A stretch of DNA of 64,000 bases from Candidatus Yanofskyibacteriota bacterium (GTDB lineage: Bacteria; Patescibacteria; Paceibacteria; 2-02-FULL-40-12; IGHO2-12-FULL-4): the NCBI GenBank assembly GCA_016185525.1, contig JACPNK010000002.1, positions 62,001 to 126,000 of the forward strand, given 5' to 3'. Made by a program: the position numbers and the translations under genes. Under the pieces are notes generated by a model that saw only the letters and a list, made by a program, of their open reading frames with translations, was not told the DNA's origin and made no database searches. Below, piece after piece: positions 47,346-56,314 of this stretch; positions within the stretch are counted from its first letter, which is position 1, and each line of letters starts with the position of its first letter.

Positions 47346-48644
47346 ATGAATGAAAACAAAAACTACTGGTGGAAAGATGCCATAATCTACGAAGTTTATG
47401 TAGATAAATTTGCGGATAATTTCAGGGGGCTGACTGAAAAATTAAATTATCTGTCGGATTTGGGTATTAACTGCATCTGGCTTTTGCCGCATTTTCCGTC
47501 GCCGATGGTAGACGACGGATATGATGTTTCCGATTATTATAATGTAAGAAACAGCCTTGGAAGTCTTGATGATTTTGAGGTTTTTATAAAAGCGGCGCAT
47601 GCCAGGGGAATAAGAGTTATAATTGACTTAGTCTTGAATCATTTTTCAACAGAGCATCCTTGGTTTAAGGAAGCAAGGCATTCCGTTGATAACTCTAAAA
47701 GAAATTACTTTATCTGGAGTAAAAACGCAGAAGGACTTCGCGGTTCTTTTAATCCTTTCTTCCACTTGACACCGGGCAATTGGATATATAATCCCAAGAC
47801 GGACGACTATTATTACGCTTCATTTTTTGCGGAGCAGGCGGATTTGAATTGGGATAACCCGGATGTTTTTGGGGAGGTTATAAAAATTATAAATTTTTGG
47901 GCCGGACTTGGCGTTGACGGTTTCCGTCTTGATGCTGTAGCTCACCTGATCAAAAGGGAAGGAACGTTTTCCCTGCACCAACCAAGGGTTCATGACATTC
48001 TGAAAGATATTAGAAAATACATGGATAACAACTATCCGGGCGTGATTATGCTGGCTGAAGCCGGCGGGAAGATTGAACAAATCATACAATATTTCGGCAA
48101 GGGCGATGAGTGCCACATGGCTTTTAACTTTCCACTGATGTCTAATATTTATTTGGCCGTTAAGAGGAATGACACAAAACTTCTCGAGGGACTTGTGAAG
48201 AATTCTTCAGGTATTCCAGACAACTGTCAATGGGCTACTTTTGTAAGCAACCACGACGAAATTACTCTGGCTTCACTGGAAGAAACGATACGAGATGAAG
48301 TCACCGCTTGGCTTGATCCGAAGGGAGAATTTTCGTTCAGAGGCGGGCGGGGCGTTTCTATGCGTTTGGCTTCGATTTTTAAGAACAATCCTGATTTGAT
48401 TGTTTTTATTTTGAGCTTGTTATTCAGTCTGCCCGGCGCGCCGGTAATTTATTACGGTTCGGAGATAGGTATGAAAAATCTTGCGCTGGAGAATGAGTTT
48501 GTTGACAGCCGCCGTTATGTAAGAGGACAATTTGACTGGCTTCAGGCTGAAGAACAGATGCGCGACTCTAATTCGTTGTTAAACAAAGTTAAAGAGATTA
48601 TTCGACAACGCAAAGAGAGACAAACCGGAGTGAAAAGTTCTTAA
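47346..48644 (+). CDS. GH13 alpha-amylase-family enzyme (trehalose-synthase-like)
   Basis: A 432-residue TIM-barrel glycosidase. Conserved regions: VIIDLVLNHFS (region I), VDGFRLDAVAHL with the nucleophile Asp (region II), VIMLAEAGG with the acid Glu (region III) and FVSNHDEI (region IV). The opening WWKDAIIYEVYVDKFADNF is like trehalose synthases and oligosaccharide-active GH13 enzymes, but the C-terminal domain is missing (typical trehalose synthase about 540). I chose ATG 47346; upstream codons are promoter. Convergent with glgA, suggesting linked alpha-glucan metabolism. Confidence 0.85.
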   Translation: MNENKNYWWKDAIIYEVYVDKFADNFRGLTEKLNYLSDLGINCIWLLPHFPSPMVDDGYDVSDYYNVRNSLGSLDDFEVFIKAAHARGIRVIIDLVLNHFSTEHPWFKEARHSVDNSKRNYFIWSKNAEGLRGSFNPFFHLTPGNWIYNPKTDDYYYASFFAEQADLNWDNPDVFGEVIKIINFWAGLGVDGFRLDAVAHLIKREGTFSLHQPRVHDILKDIRKYMDNNYPGVIMLAEAGGKIEQIIQYFGKGDECHMAFNFPLMSNIYLAVKRNDTKLLEGLVKNSSGIPDNCQWATFVSNHDEITLASLEETIRDEVTAWLDPKGEFSFRGGRGVSMRLASIFKNNPDLIVFILSLLFSLPGAPVIYYGSEIGMKNLALENEFVDSRRYVRGQFDWLQAEEQMRDSNSLLNKVKEIIRQRKERQTGVKSS

Positions 48645-48648
48645 ACTA

Positions 48649-50160
48649 TTATTCGCCAGAGATACTACTTTGATGTTTGTTGATTGCCGAGTGGCATAAT
48701 TTAACGTAATCTTTGGCAGATTTTTTCCAGGAGAAATCCTGCGACATCACTCTTTTTATAAGACTACTCCATTCTTTTTTATTTCTATACGCTTGCCAGG
48801 CCCGAACAATAGCTATAAGAAAAGCGTAAGAGTTGTATTTCTCAAAAACAAATCCGGTACCATGATCAATGCCCGGGTAATAGTCGGTGACAGTATCAGC
48901 CAATCCGCCGGTTTTTCTGACGATCGGGATGGCGCCGTAACGCATTGCCTCCATCTGCACCAAACCGGATGGCTCAAAGCGCGAAGGTATCAAGACCGCG
49001 TCCGCTCCGGAGAAGACCAGTTTGGGTAGCTTCTCGTCGAAAAACGGATGGACGGCCACGCGCGCGGGATATTTTTCTTGCAATTCTTTGAAAGCGGTCC
49101 GATACTTGGTATCGCCGGTTCCCACTATGACCAGTTGGAAATCCAGGTTGTCAAAAAGAGACGGCGCTATCTCTTGGAGCAAATCAACGCCTTTTTGTTC
49201 AGTAAGTCTGTTGACAAAACCCATGACGAAAATTTTGTCGTCTTCCGGCAGTCCAAAACTTTTCTGCAAGGCAACTTTGTTGTGGTAACGTCCGGCCAGC
49301 GCGCTTCGGCTGTAGTGCGCCGGGATATCCGGGTCCGTTTCAGGATTAAACCCTTCATTGTCTATGCCGTTTAAAGTTCCAAAAAGCGCGTCGCGTTTCT
49401 CCCGTAAAATTTCTTCCAGTTTTTCTCCAAACTCCGGCGTGAGAATTTCTTTGGCGTAAGTCGGCGAGACGGTATTTATAATGTCAGCGTACAGGATGCC
49501 CCGGCGCGCGCCATTAAGTTTCAAAATATGCGGGTCGTTAAAATCCGGTATCGGTCCTTGCCCGGAGTCGGCTTCCAGTTCTGGCACAAAATGCGGGTCA
49601 AACATGCCTTGGAATTTTAAATTATGGATCACAAATATGGTCGCGATTTTGGATAGGACAGGGTCATCCTTAAACTCCGTTTTAATTAAGTTGGGGATGA
49701 ACCCGGTTTGCCAGTCGCTGGCGATGATAACATCCGGTTTCCAGTCCGATCTTCTGATGAACTCTAATGCTCCTTTCGAGAGCAGAACCCAGCGGATCGT
49801 GTCGTCGCCGTAACTGTAAGTGTTGGCTCTTTTTTCGTAGTATTCCATATTTTCCAGGAAATAGGCGGTGATGCCGGACTCTTTGTCCAGATGTTTCAAA
49901 ACGTTTGACACCAGCAGTCCGTGCGGGTCTTTTTCGTTGGGCGCAATATCCAATTCGCCGATCTCCAGTTCCATGGGGAATTTATCCGCCTCAATTTTTG
50001 CGTATTTGGGGATAAACAGCCGGGCGTCATGACCCAACTCTTTCATTGCTCTGGGCAAAGAACGCATAACTTCTCCCAGTCCGCCGACTTTGATAAACGG
50101 GGCGGCTTCAGCGGCGACGAAAAGAATCTTTAGTTTTTTTATTTTTGTCAGATTGTTCAT
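48649..50160 (-). CDS. glgA: Glycogen/starch synthase (GT5)
   Basis: A 503-residue GT-B glycosyltransferase that builds alpha-1,4-glucan from ADP- or UDP-glucose. The N-terminal KVGGLGEVMRSLPRAM is the K-x-G-G-L signature; IASDWQTGFIPNL, FVIHNLKFQGMF and the C-terminal FVNRLTEQKGVDLL and SRFEPSGLVQMEAMRYG with the catalytic Glu region are all present. The first ATG of the frame is at 50172; I prefer 50160 (MNNLTKIKKLKILFVAAEAA). No glgB, glgC or glgP is in the window. Confidence 0.93.
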   Translation of the reverse strand: MNNLTKIKKLKILFVAAEAAPFIKVGGLGEVMRSLPRAMKELGHDARLFIPKYAKIEADKFPMELEIGELDIAPNEKDPHGLLVSNVLKHLDKESGITAYFLENMEYYEKRANTYSYGDDTIRWVLLSKGALEFIRRSDWKPDVIIASDWQTGFIPNLIKTEFKDDPVLSKIATIFVIHNLKFQGMFDPHFVPELEADSGQGPIPDFNDPHILKLNGARRGILYADIINTVSPTYAKEILTPEFGEKLEEILREKRDALFGTLNGIDNEGFNPETDPDIPAHYSRSALAGRYHNKVALQKSFGLPEDDKIFVMGFVNRLTEQKGVDLLQEIAPSLFDNLDFQLVIVGTGDTKYRTAFKELQEKYPARVAVHPFFDEKLPKLVFSGADAVLIPSRFEPSGLVQMEAMRYGAIPIVRKTGGLADTVTDYYPGIDHGTGFVFEKYNSYAFLIAIVRAWQAYRNKKEWSSLIKRVMSQDFSWKKSAKDYVKLCHSAINKHQSSISGE

Positions 50161-50249
50161 GATTATAATCATAGCATAAGTTAAGCGGATTAGCCATAAA
50201 ATTTGGTGTTTTTTTATTCTCTGATAAAATAAGAGGCATAGACAAACAC

Positions 50250-50792
50250 ATGAACAACAATTTGGTGAGAGATTTGGCGCTTATAATCTTTAGCATTTTT
50301 ATTGCCGTTATTCTTGCTAAAACCGGCATCCTTAAGGATCTAATTACTTCAACTCAAGAAGTGAGGTTTGTCGGCAGTTTTGTCGCCGGCATTTTATTCG
50401 TCTCTGTTTTTACCGCTGCTCCCGCCACCGTAGCTCTTGGAGAAATAGCTCAATCAAATTCTGTCATTACGGTAGCTATTATTGGCGGATTGGGCGCTTT
50501 AATCGGAGACCTCCTAATTTTTAGGTTTGTAAGAGACAGAGTTTACCAAGATTTTACTTATCTGGTTAAGGTATCGAAGTCGGAAAGACTCGTTTCCATT
50601 TTTAAATTAAAACTTTTTAGATTGCTCATTCCTTTTATCGGGGCTTTGATAGTCGCTTCTCCCTTGCCGGATGAGGTGGGGTTGGCGATGCTAGGATTAT
50701 CAAGAATAAAAACCTCCGTGTTTATCCCGCTGTCTTTTTTGCTTAACTCTGCCGGGATTTTAATTATTGGTTTAATTGCTAAGACACTATGA
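50250..50792 (+). CDS. Polytopic membrane protein of unknown function
   Basis: A 180-residue protein with about five helices. The centre has VFTAAPATVALGEIAQSNSV and GALIGDLLIFRFVRDRVYQD, and the end ASPLPDEVGLAMLGLSRIK, which recalls the P-x-P-D-E motif of DedA/SNARE-associated proteins. That similarity is loose. Divergent from glgA. Confidence 0.65.
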   Translation: MNNNLVRDLALIIFSIFIAVILAKTGILKDLITSTQEVRFVGSFVAGILFVSVFTAAPATVALGEIAQSNSVITVAIIGGLGALIGDLLIFRFVRDRVYQDFTYLVKVSKSERLVSIFKLKLFRLLIPFIGALIVASPLPDEVGLAMLGLSRIKTSVFIPLSFLLNSAGILIIGLIAKTL

Positions 50793-50932
50793 TTCAGAAA
50801 ACTGCAGTGGAACAACCCCATTGCCTTTTAGTTAGCTTCTGGGGGTTGCGCTGGTCGCCCTGATAAACATTATAGCGGTTGAGTTTGGAAAAAGAATTTT
50901 CCGAAGCAAAAGATCATTGAAACAGACTTAAG

Positions 50933-50961
50933 TTTGCAAAAAATAAACTTTCTGGTATAAT
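50933..50961 (+). promoter_or_regulatory. Promoter of the dsbA-VKOR genes
   Basis: TTTGCA (50933-50938) and TATAAT (50956-50961), 17-nt spacer, 10 bp before the ATG. The remaining 50793-50932 holds a hairpin (AACCCC/GGGGGTT around 50814-50857) and no gene that I can see. Confidence 0.65.
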
Positions 50962-50971
50962 TAAAAATAGT

Positions 50972-51718
50972 ATGTCAGAAGAAAATCTTACTAAAAAAGA
51001 AATATATGATCTCAAGAAAAGCGAAGCAGATAGAGAACATGCTAACGCCTCAAAGACCCGTAAAGCAAAAAGGGTCTTAATGTGGGTTGGGGTTCTTATT
51101 TTGCTTATCGGAGCGGTATGGGGGATGGTGAAACTTTCAGACAAGCCTTCTGATACCGGCCAAGCAATGGTTCTTAGCTCTGTTTTATCAGATGACTGGA
51201 TAAAGGGAGACAAAGAGACAAAAGTGATTCTTATTGAATATGGGGATTTTCAATGTCCCGCTTGCGCCGCTTACCATCCTTTGGTGGAAAAACTTATTGC
51301 TGAACATGGCAAGGACTTTCAATTCGTGTACAGACACTTTCCTCTACAGCAACACGCAAATGCCAAGCCAGCCGCTTACGCGTCTGAAGCCGCCGGCAAA
51401 CAGGGAAAGTTCTGGGAAATGTACAACTTAATCTATCCCCGCCAGAATGACTGGTCTGAAAAGAAAAACGCCGATGATATATTTTTGGAATACGCCGGTT
51501 CTTTGGGTTTAAATCTTGACCAGTTTAAAAAAGACAGAGACTCTCAAGAAGCAAAAGATAAAGTTAAGAAAGATTATGATTCCGGCATTGCAAACAAAGT
51601 AAATGCTACCCCGACATTCTTCCTGAATGGCAAAAAAATCCAGCCTCAAAGTTACGAAGAATTTGCAAATTTTATTAAACAAGCGCAACCGGCTGAAAAT
51701 ACAACCCCTACTCAATGA
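50972..51718 (+). CDS. Membrane-anchored DsbA-like thiol oxidoreductase
   Basis: A 248-residue protein: charged N-terminus, one TM helix (about 37-55), then a DsbA-type thioredoxin fold outside the membrane. Active site FQCPACAAY (Cys 95 and 98), cis-Pro loop VNATPTFFLNGK. It inserts disulfides into exported proteins and would be reoxidised by the VKOR next to it (4-bp ATGA overlap). Confidence 0.92.
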   Translation: MSEENLTKKEIYDLKKSEADREHANASKTRKAKRVLMWVGVLILLIGAVWGMVKLSDKPSDTGQAMVLSSVLSDDWIKGDKETKVILIEYGDFQCPACAAYHPLVEKLIAEHGKDFQFVYRHFPLQQHANAKPAAYASEAAGKQGKFWEMYNLIYPRQNDWSEKKNADDIFLEYAGSLGLNLDQFKKDRDSQEAKDKVKKDYDSGIANKVNATPTFFLNGKKIQPQSYEEFANFIKQAQPAENTTPTQ

Positions 51719-52155
51719 GCAGAACATCCAAATGGCTTCTGGCCGGTTTTGCTGTTTTCAGCTTAATCGGTTTTCTTGATGCTGTCTATTTAACCGTTCA
51801 ACACTATAATAACGGCATTTTGCCATGCCTTATTTTTTCAGGCTGTGACAAAGTAACTTCCAGTAGTTACGCCAAAGTTGCCGGTATTCCGGTTTCTCTT
51901 TTGGGAGCAGGTTATTATTTTATAGTCCTCGTTTCTACAATTTTATATTTTGATACGGGCAACAAAAAGGTTTTGGAAATATTAAAGAATCTGCCAATTG
52001 CCGGTTTTGCGGCTACGCTCTGGTTTTTGTTTCTTCAATTTTTTATTATAAAAGCCATTTGTTTTTACTGTGTTGTTTCGGCAATCATCTCAACAGCGCT
52101 TTTTGTTCTGGCGATACTTATAAGAAAAACTGGCCGAGTTGCTTACAATGATTAA
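51715..52155 (+). CDS. VKOR-family disulfide oxidoreductase
   Basis: A 146-residue four-helix membrane protein. The loop pair ILPCLIFSGCDKV and the quinone-proximal active site ICFYCVV are the four redox Cys of VKOR, and SSSYAKVAGIPVSLLGAGYY is the conserved Ser/Tyr region. It passes electrons from DsbA to quinone, so it implies some quinone or outside electron acceptor. Its end overlaps the next gene by 8 bp. Confidence 0.93.
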   Translation: MSRTSKWLLAGFAVFSLIGFLDAVYLTVQHYNNGILPCLIFSGCDKVTSSSYAKVAGIPVSLLGAGYYFIVLVSTILYFDTGNKKVLEILKNLPIAGFAATLWFLFLQFFIIKAICFYCVVSAIISTALFVLAILIRKTGRVAYND

Positions 52156-52537
52156 AAAGATATTATTAATTTTTGCCAGCGCGTTTCTGCTTAATTTAGT
52201 TTGGGAAAATCTGCACTCTTTACTTTACCTCCATTATAAAAGCGGAGCAATCAGCGAGTTGATTTTGTTAAGAGCCACTCTTTTTGACGCTGTTTTTATT
52301 TCTATTCTTGGAATTTTATTTCTAAAATTTTCATACCTTAAGAACAGGCTTTGGCTTTCTTTGCCGTTTGGTTTTGCGATAGCAATAGTTATTGAATTGT
52401 ACGCTTTAAAAACCGGCCGCTGGGCTTACGGTGAGCTTATGCCGGTTGTTCCTTTCATAAACACGGGAGTTACACCGACAATACAACTTGGACTTCTTTC
52501 CTATTTAATTTTTAAATGGTTTGTAAAGAAGGCCTAA
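52148..52537 (+). CDS. Polytopic membrane protein after VKOR
   Basis: A 129-residue protein with four helices, starting at ATG 52148 inside the VKOR stop region. NLVWENLHSLLYLHYKSG and ELYALKTGRWAYGELMPVVP with conserved Trp, Asn and Gly are recognisable as a recurring bacterial membrane family, but the function is unknown to me. Co-translated with the disulfide genes. Confidence 0.65.
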   Translation: MIKKILLIFASAFLLNLVWENLHSLLYLHYKSGAISELILLRATLFDAVFISILGILFLKFSYLKNRLWLSLPFGFAIAIVIELYALKTGRWAYGELMPVVPFINTGVTPTIQLGLLSYLIFKWFVKKA

Positions 52538-52554
52538 GGTATAACAGTTATCAA

Positions 52555-52681
52555 TTTTAATACCGATATTGCACGTCCCCGTGCCGAAGTTGACACTTCG
52601 TTGAGACGAAGTCCCAAGACGGGACTTGCAGTCAAAGACCAAGTCAATATCGGGAACGGGACGGTCAATATCGGCATTGGG
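52555..52681. repeat. Intergenic inverted repeat (E6)
   Basis: CCGATATTG (52563-52571) can pair with CAATATCGG at 52645-52653 or at 52666-52674, and ACTTCGT/ACGAAGT lies inside. The two right-hand copies (GTCAATATCGG, 21 bp apart) allow alternative folds. It occupies the gap before yggU. Confidence 0.6.
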
Positions 52682-52683
52682 AC

Positions 52684-52902
52684 GTGAAAATATCAGTTAA
52701 AATAAAAACCGGTTCTAAAAAAGAAGAAATCAAAAAGGTTGGCAACGACAGTTTTGAAATCAAGACCAAAGCTCTGCCAATTGAGGGCAAAGCTAACTCG
52801 GCGGTAACTAAAATTCTGGCTGACTATTTTGATATTCCCAAATCAAGAGTTAAAATCTTAAAAGGACAAAAATCAAAGTTAAAAATACTGGAAATTTCTT
52901 GA
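52684..52902 (+). CDS. yggU: DUF167/YggU-family protein
   Basis: A 72-residue protein starting at GTG 52684. The family block ALPIEGKANSAVTKILADYF and the following SRVKILKGQKSKLKILEI are diagnostic. Function is not established for the family. Separated from the next gene by one base. Confidence 0.9.
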   Translation: MKISVKIKTGSKKEEIKKVGNDSFEIKTKALPIEGKANSAVTKILADYFDIPKSRVKILKGQKSKLKILEIS

Positions 52903-52903
52903 A

Positions 52904-53572
52904 ATGGAAAAAAGTTTTTTCAAAGAACTAAACTCCCAAGAACTGTCCATATTCCGCAAACTTTCAACGCCTAAAAAAATTCAGGATTTTTTGGAAAAAT
53001 TACCTATAAATTTTGAAGAAAAAGGGGATACCTGCATGTCGCCAAGAAGGGTGTTAAGAGAAAAAAAGGCACACTGTATGGAAGGGGCGTTATTTGCGGC
53101 AACAGCATTGTGGTTCCATGGACAAAAACCTATACTTTTAGACATAACATCAGTAGACCATGATTTTGATCATGTAGTGGCCTTGTTTAAAAATCCGCCA
53201 GCCGGCGGAGGGAAGTGGGGAGCAATCAGCAAGACAAACCATGCGGTGCTACGCTACAGAGAACCGGTTTATCGTGATGTCAGAGAGCTGGCCATGTCCT
53301 TTTTTCATGAATACTTTACTGACGACGGTAGGAAAACCATGAGGAGTTTCTCCAAGCCTTTTAATCTACAAAAGTTTGGCTATAATTGGATTACATCTGA
53401 AAAAGATTTGTGGGATATAGCTGACGCCCTTGATGCGTCCAAACACTATCCGATTCTTACAAAAAAAACATTGGCCGGCTTGCGTCATGCCGACCCCGTT
53501 GAAGTTAAAACGGGAAAAATAACACAATGGAAAAAGACAAAAAAAGAAGTAACCAATGATAAAAATACCTGA
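52904..53572 (+). CDS. Transglutaminase-like cysteine protein
   Basis: A 222-residue protein. AHCMEGALFAATALWFHG with the Cys, VDHDFDHVVALFK with the His, and the following KTNHAVLRYREPVYRDVREL outline a papain/transglutaminase-like catalytic region. A conserved hypothetical family with this C-x-E-G-A...DHV pattern occurs widely in bacteria; activity is unproven. It carries the second copy of the 16-bp TCCGCC palindrome (PPAGGGK). Overlaps the M24 gene by 17 bp. Confidence 0.7.
   Translation: MEKSFFKELNSQELSIFRKLSTPKKIQDFLEKLPINFEEKGDTCMSPRRVLREKKAHCMEGALFAATALWFHGQKPILLDITSVDHDFDHVVALFKNPPAGGGKWGAISKTNHAVLRYREPVYRDVRELAMSFFHEYFTDDGRKTMRSFSKPFNLQKFGYNWITSEKDLWDIADALDASKHYPILTKKTLAGLRHADPVEVKTGKITQWKKTKKEVTNDKNT
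53194..53209. repeat. 16-bp palindrome TCCGCCAGCCGGCGGA, copy 2
   Basis: Identical to 36177-36192 and again in frame in a gene, in the same reading phase (PPAGGG). Confidence 0.75.
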
Positions 53573-54629
53573 AAACTATTATACCAGTCGGCTTGAAAAA
53601 ATCAGGTCTCTTTTTGGTAAACACAACCTTGATTGTCTCTTGATTTACAATGCTGAAAAAGAAGATCCGGCTTTTTTGCCTTGGATTCTTGGTGAAAACA
53701 TTTTTGATTCCACTTATCTGCTGATTACCAAAAAAGGCGCTTTTATTTTCATTCCGCAATGGTTTATAGAGGAAGCAAAAAATTTATTTAAAAATATACC
53801 GGCTGAATTTATAGGTACCCCGGAAAAGGCAACCATGATGCTGACCATTAAATCTTACCTCCAAAACTTTGAAATAATCGGCTATGCGGGTAACGCACCT
53901 TACAAAGAGCTGGTTTTATTAGCTGAAAAAAAGTTGGTGAACATGGAAGAAGACATCAGAAAGATATATGAAATAAAAGATGAAGTTGAAATAAAACTTT
54001 TGGGAGAAGTTTGTAATTATACCCGCAACTATTTAGAAAACTTGAAAATAAAACAGTTCATAGGTAAAACTGAACAGGAGATCGCAAAACAGATACAACA
54101 GGAAACCGAGAGCGACGGCTATAATCTTGGACACCTAAGCATCGTCTCCGGTCAGCGTCTCCAAAAAACTACGGCCGGCTTTCCCTCTGATTACAAAATA
54201 CAAAAAAATGACCTCGTTTGCGTTGACCTTGGCTTAGAAAAACAGACTTACTTTTCTGATATTACAAGATGTTATTTTCTCGGCGACGCCGAGAAAAAAT
54301 ACAGGCTAAACTACGACTTGTTAAAAAGTGTCGTTTCAAACACTTCTCAAATAATTACTCGAGGGATCCAGTCAAAAGACATCTTGGGCATAATTAGAAA
54401 CGAATTTATCAAGACTGGATTGACGGAAGACTCTTTCGTACCAGCAGATTTAGGTCACGGCATAGGTACTGGCAGACACGAATATCCTGAAATCGGATTT
54501 GACGAAAGTATTTTAGAAAAGGGCATGGTTTTCACATTGGAACCTGAAGCTAAGTTGTCGGATGGCATGCTTGTGAGATACGAGGACGTTTTTTACATAA
54601 ACCAAGAAGAAAAAACCTTGATTATATAA
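53556..54629 (+). CDS. M24-family metallopeptidase (Xaa-Pro aminopeptidase-like)
   Basis: A 357-residue pita-bread-fold protein: a divergent N-terminal creatinase domain, then the catalytic domain with the five metal ligands in VCVDLGLEKQTYFSDITRCY (two Asp), LGHGIGTGRHEYPEIGF (His), FTLEPEAKL (Glu) and VRYEDVFYI (Glu). It may cleave N-terminal X-Pro bonds of peptides. It ends 15 bp from the end of the convergent 471-residue gene. Confidence 0.88.
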   Translation: MIKIPENYYTSRLEKIRSLFGKHNLDCLLIYNAEKEDPAFLPWILGENIFDSTYLLITKKGAFIFIPQWFIEEAKNLFKNIPAEFIGTPEKATMMLTIKSYLQNFEIIGYAGNAPYKELVLLAEKKLVNMEEDIRKIYEIKDEVEIKLLGEVCNYTRNYLENLKIKQFIGKTEQEIAKQIQQETESDGYNLGHLSIVSGQRLQKTTAGFPSDYKIQKNDLVCVDLGLEKQTYFSDITRCYFLGDAEKKYRLNYDLLKSVVSNTSQIITRGIQSKDILGIIRNEFIKTGLTEDSFVPADLGHGIGTGRHEYPEIGFDESILEKGMVFTLEPEAKLSDGMLVRYEDVFYINQEEKTLII

Positions 54630-54644
54630 TCAAGGTTAATCTAT

Positions 54645-56060
54645 CTAGAAAGCGCCCTTACGTAAAACTCTCCACAAAACATAAGGCACCTTCTCATAAA
54701 GCTGGGCAAAAGGCCCGCTTTGAAGAAAAAATAAGTAATTATCGTTAGCATACAATTTTGTCAAAAGAGCTAATGGCGCAAGATGGCTAACCATATCTTT
54801 AATCAAGGCATCTTTTACTTTAGGGTGGGGATTAACTGGGTCAACAAAAACTCCGCATTGTTTTTTATATAACACAGCTTCCATTTTTAGCGTGTTTGAG
54901 AAATGCTTTTTTGTTTCAGAAGATTTGAGCTGGCTAAGATAAAGTTTCTCTTGCGCGGCCTGTTCACGCAGGTATTCGTCTTCCGGGAAAACTTTTAGAA
55001 GCGGTTTAACTTCGCCGCTTATGCTTCTTGAAGCTAAATCTTGCGCCACCAGCTCGCACTGTTTTTGGACGTAAGACATAAACTTTTCTTTAGACCAAGA
55101 GCCTTGCATTGCAACGTAGGCTCCGCCCTCAAGGTCTAACCATTCTATATCCGCTACCCAAATAAGTAACTTGGGGTTAAGGTTGAGTTCTTTCAGAAAA
55201 GACAGAAAATGGTTTAGTTCCGGCGACATCATTTCATAACAGATGCCTTTGGAGTTTTCTTCCAAACCGCAAAAGTTATAGCCATTTTCGTCGTAAGTCC
55301 AAGCGGGACAAAGTGGAATTATTATCTGTAAACTTTTTCCGGAAAGACCGCGCCATAAACAGTTAAGAATCCTTTCAACCTGCAAGTCAGATTCTATCAA
55401 GATTCTCTTCTCTAAAATCAAATCTATAAGTCTGGTTCCGGTTAAAATTGTACTCTCAACGCCAACAGGATATGGAGTGCTTTGAGCCGTTTTGATTATT
55501 CTATAAGTAAGACGCTTGTCTTTTTTTACTCTTAAAGCGTTTTTTATAATTTTTACTTCGCCGTCCGTAAAATTAGGTGAAGGACGGGGGGTGAAGTTTA
55601 AGTTTAAACTTTCCGAAGATAACCCTAAACGTTTTTCTAGCCACTCACAGTAAAGATTAAATCTTTTTTCGCTTACCGGTTTTGGGCCCCAGGGAGCAAC
55701 TTTAGCAAGTTCAACATTTTCTAAGTTGTTCACTATTTTCAGCCATTCTTTGACCATACCGTTTAGGTTTGTATCTTTAAAATCTTGGGCGACGGCAATT
55801 AACATCTGACAAGAAGACGCCCACTCTGGACTGTATTCCATTAACCTATGGGAGGCTGTCCTTGAGGCATGGCCCCGTTTAATCAGCTTGGGTTCTGGAG
55901 AAGTAAATACTGCCACCAAAATCTCCTGTGCTTCCGGCTGCAACTTGATGTTTTGGATACTTTTTTCAAAAACAGACACTTCTTGACCTGATTTCTCAAG
56001 AACTCCCAAAGCCTGACAAGCGTTTTTGTCATTTTTATCAGCTACAAATCTAATCCTCAT
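54645..56060 (-). CDS. Unrecognised 471-residue protein downstream of a small peptide gene
   Basis: I chose ATG 56060 (MRIRFVADKNDKNACQ) with the ribosome-binding site AAAGGAG; the frame opens earlier only through a TTG in that site. The protein is soluble with alternating helices and strands. Notable stretches: SLQIIIPLCPAWTYDENGYN, FCGLEENSKGICYEMMSPEL, KLLIWVADIEWLDLEGGAYV, and the end QLYEKVPYVLWRVLRKGAF. Several Cys and Trp are spaced through it. I cannot place it in a family. It is preceded by a 36-codon peptide gene and an attenuator, an order typical of peptide-modifying enzymes. Confidence 0.75.
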   Translation of the reverse strand: MRIRFVADKNDKNACQALGVLEKSGQEVSVFEKSIQNIKLQPEAQEILVAVFTSPEPKLIKRGHASRTASHRLMEYSPEWASSCQMLIAVAQDFKDTNLNGMVKEWLKIVNNLENVELAKVAPWGPKPVSEKRFNLYCEWLEKRLGLSSESLNLNFTPRPSPNFTDGEVKIIKNALRVKKDKRLTYRIIKTAQSTPYPVGVESTILTGTRLIDLILEKRILIESDLQVERILNCLWRGLSGKSLQIIIPLCPAWTYDENGYNFCGLEENSKGICYEMMSPELNHFLSFLKELNLNPKLLIWVADIEWLDLEGGAYVAMQGSWSKEKFMSYVQKQCELVAQDLASRSISGEVKPLLKVFPEDEYLREQAAQEKLYLSQLKSSETKKHFSNTLKMEAVLYKKQCGVFVDPVNPHPKVKDALIKDMVSHLAPLALLTKLYANDNYLFFLQSGPFAQLYEKVPYVLWRVLRKGAF

Positions 56061-56086
56061 TTTTTCTCCTTTCAAAGAACAAATAA

Positions 56087-56117
56087 AAATCAGCCCCCTC
56101 TTTAGGGGCTGATTTAA
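56087..56117 (-). terminator. Attenuator/terminator between the peptide gene and the 471-residue gene
   Basis: On the reverse strand AAATCAGCCCC pairs with GGGGCTGATTT (11 bp, 7-nt loop) and is followed by TTATTTG. It comes after the peptide stop and before the large gene's ribosome-binding site, so only part of the transcripts would read on into the enzyme gene. Confidence 0.75.
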
Positions 56118-56138
56118 GGTCTTTTTGATGACTTCGCT

Positions 56139-56249
56139 TTAAGCGGCGGCTGAAACATCAGTTGCAACAGAACTTAAACAAGCCTCTAAGGAGGTCTGCT
56201 TTATGTCGCAATAATGCCACATTCCTGAAGTTTTAACTTTAAATGTCAT
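56139..56249 (-). CDS. 36-residue peptide gene, candidate precursor peptide
   Basis: A short frame reads MTFKVKTSGMWHYCDIK followed by QTSLEACLSSVATDVSAAA and TAA. It has two Cys, a Trp-His-Tyr cluster and a small-residue C-terminus with Ser/Thr and a VSAAA end. A perfect -35 and good -10 box lie just upstream, leaving only about 6 nt of leader, so translation may be leaderless or start at the inner Met 10. The layout (own strong promoter, peptide, attenuator, enzyme) is that of ribosomally made, modified peptides. No transporter or known maturase is next to it, so this remains a hypothesis. Confidence 0.55.
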   Translation of the reverse strand: MTFKVKTSGMWHYCDIKQTSLEACLSSVATDVSAAA

Positions 56250-56261
56250 TTTATATAACTA

Positions 56262-56289
56262 AGTATATACATAACCGTTTGCTTGTCAA
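56262..56289 (-). promoter_or_regulatory. Promoter of the peptide gene
   Basis: Reverse strand: TTGACA (56284-56289) and TATACT (56262-56267) with a 16-nt spacer. It overlaps the -35 region of the divergent plus-strand promoter. Confidence 0.75.
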
Positions 56290-56307
56290 ATTAATTGGTA
56301 GTATAAT
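56279..56307 (+). promoter_or_regulatory. Promoter of the thiol/metal module
   Basis: TTGCTT (56279-56284) and TATAAT (56302-56307) with a 17-nt spacer, 7 bp before the ATG at 56315. Shares sequence with the divergent peptide promoter, so the two could be co-regulated. Confidence 0.65.
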
Positions 56308-56314
56308 TTAGATT

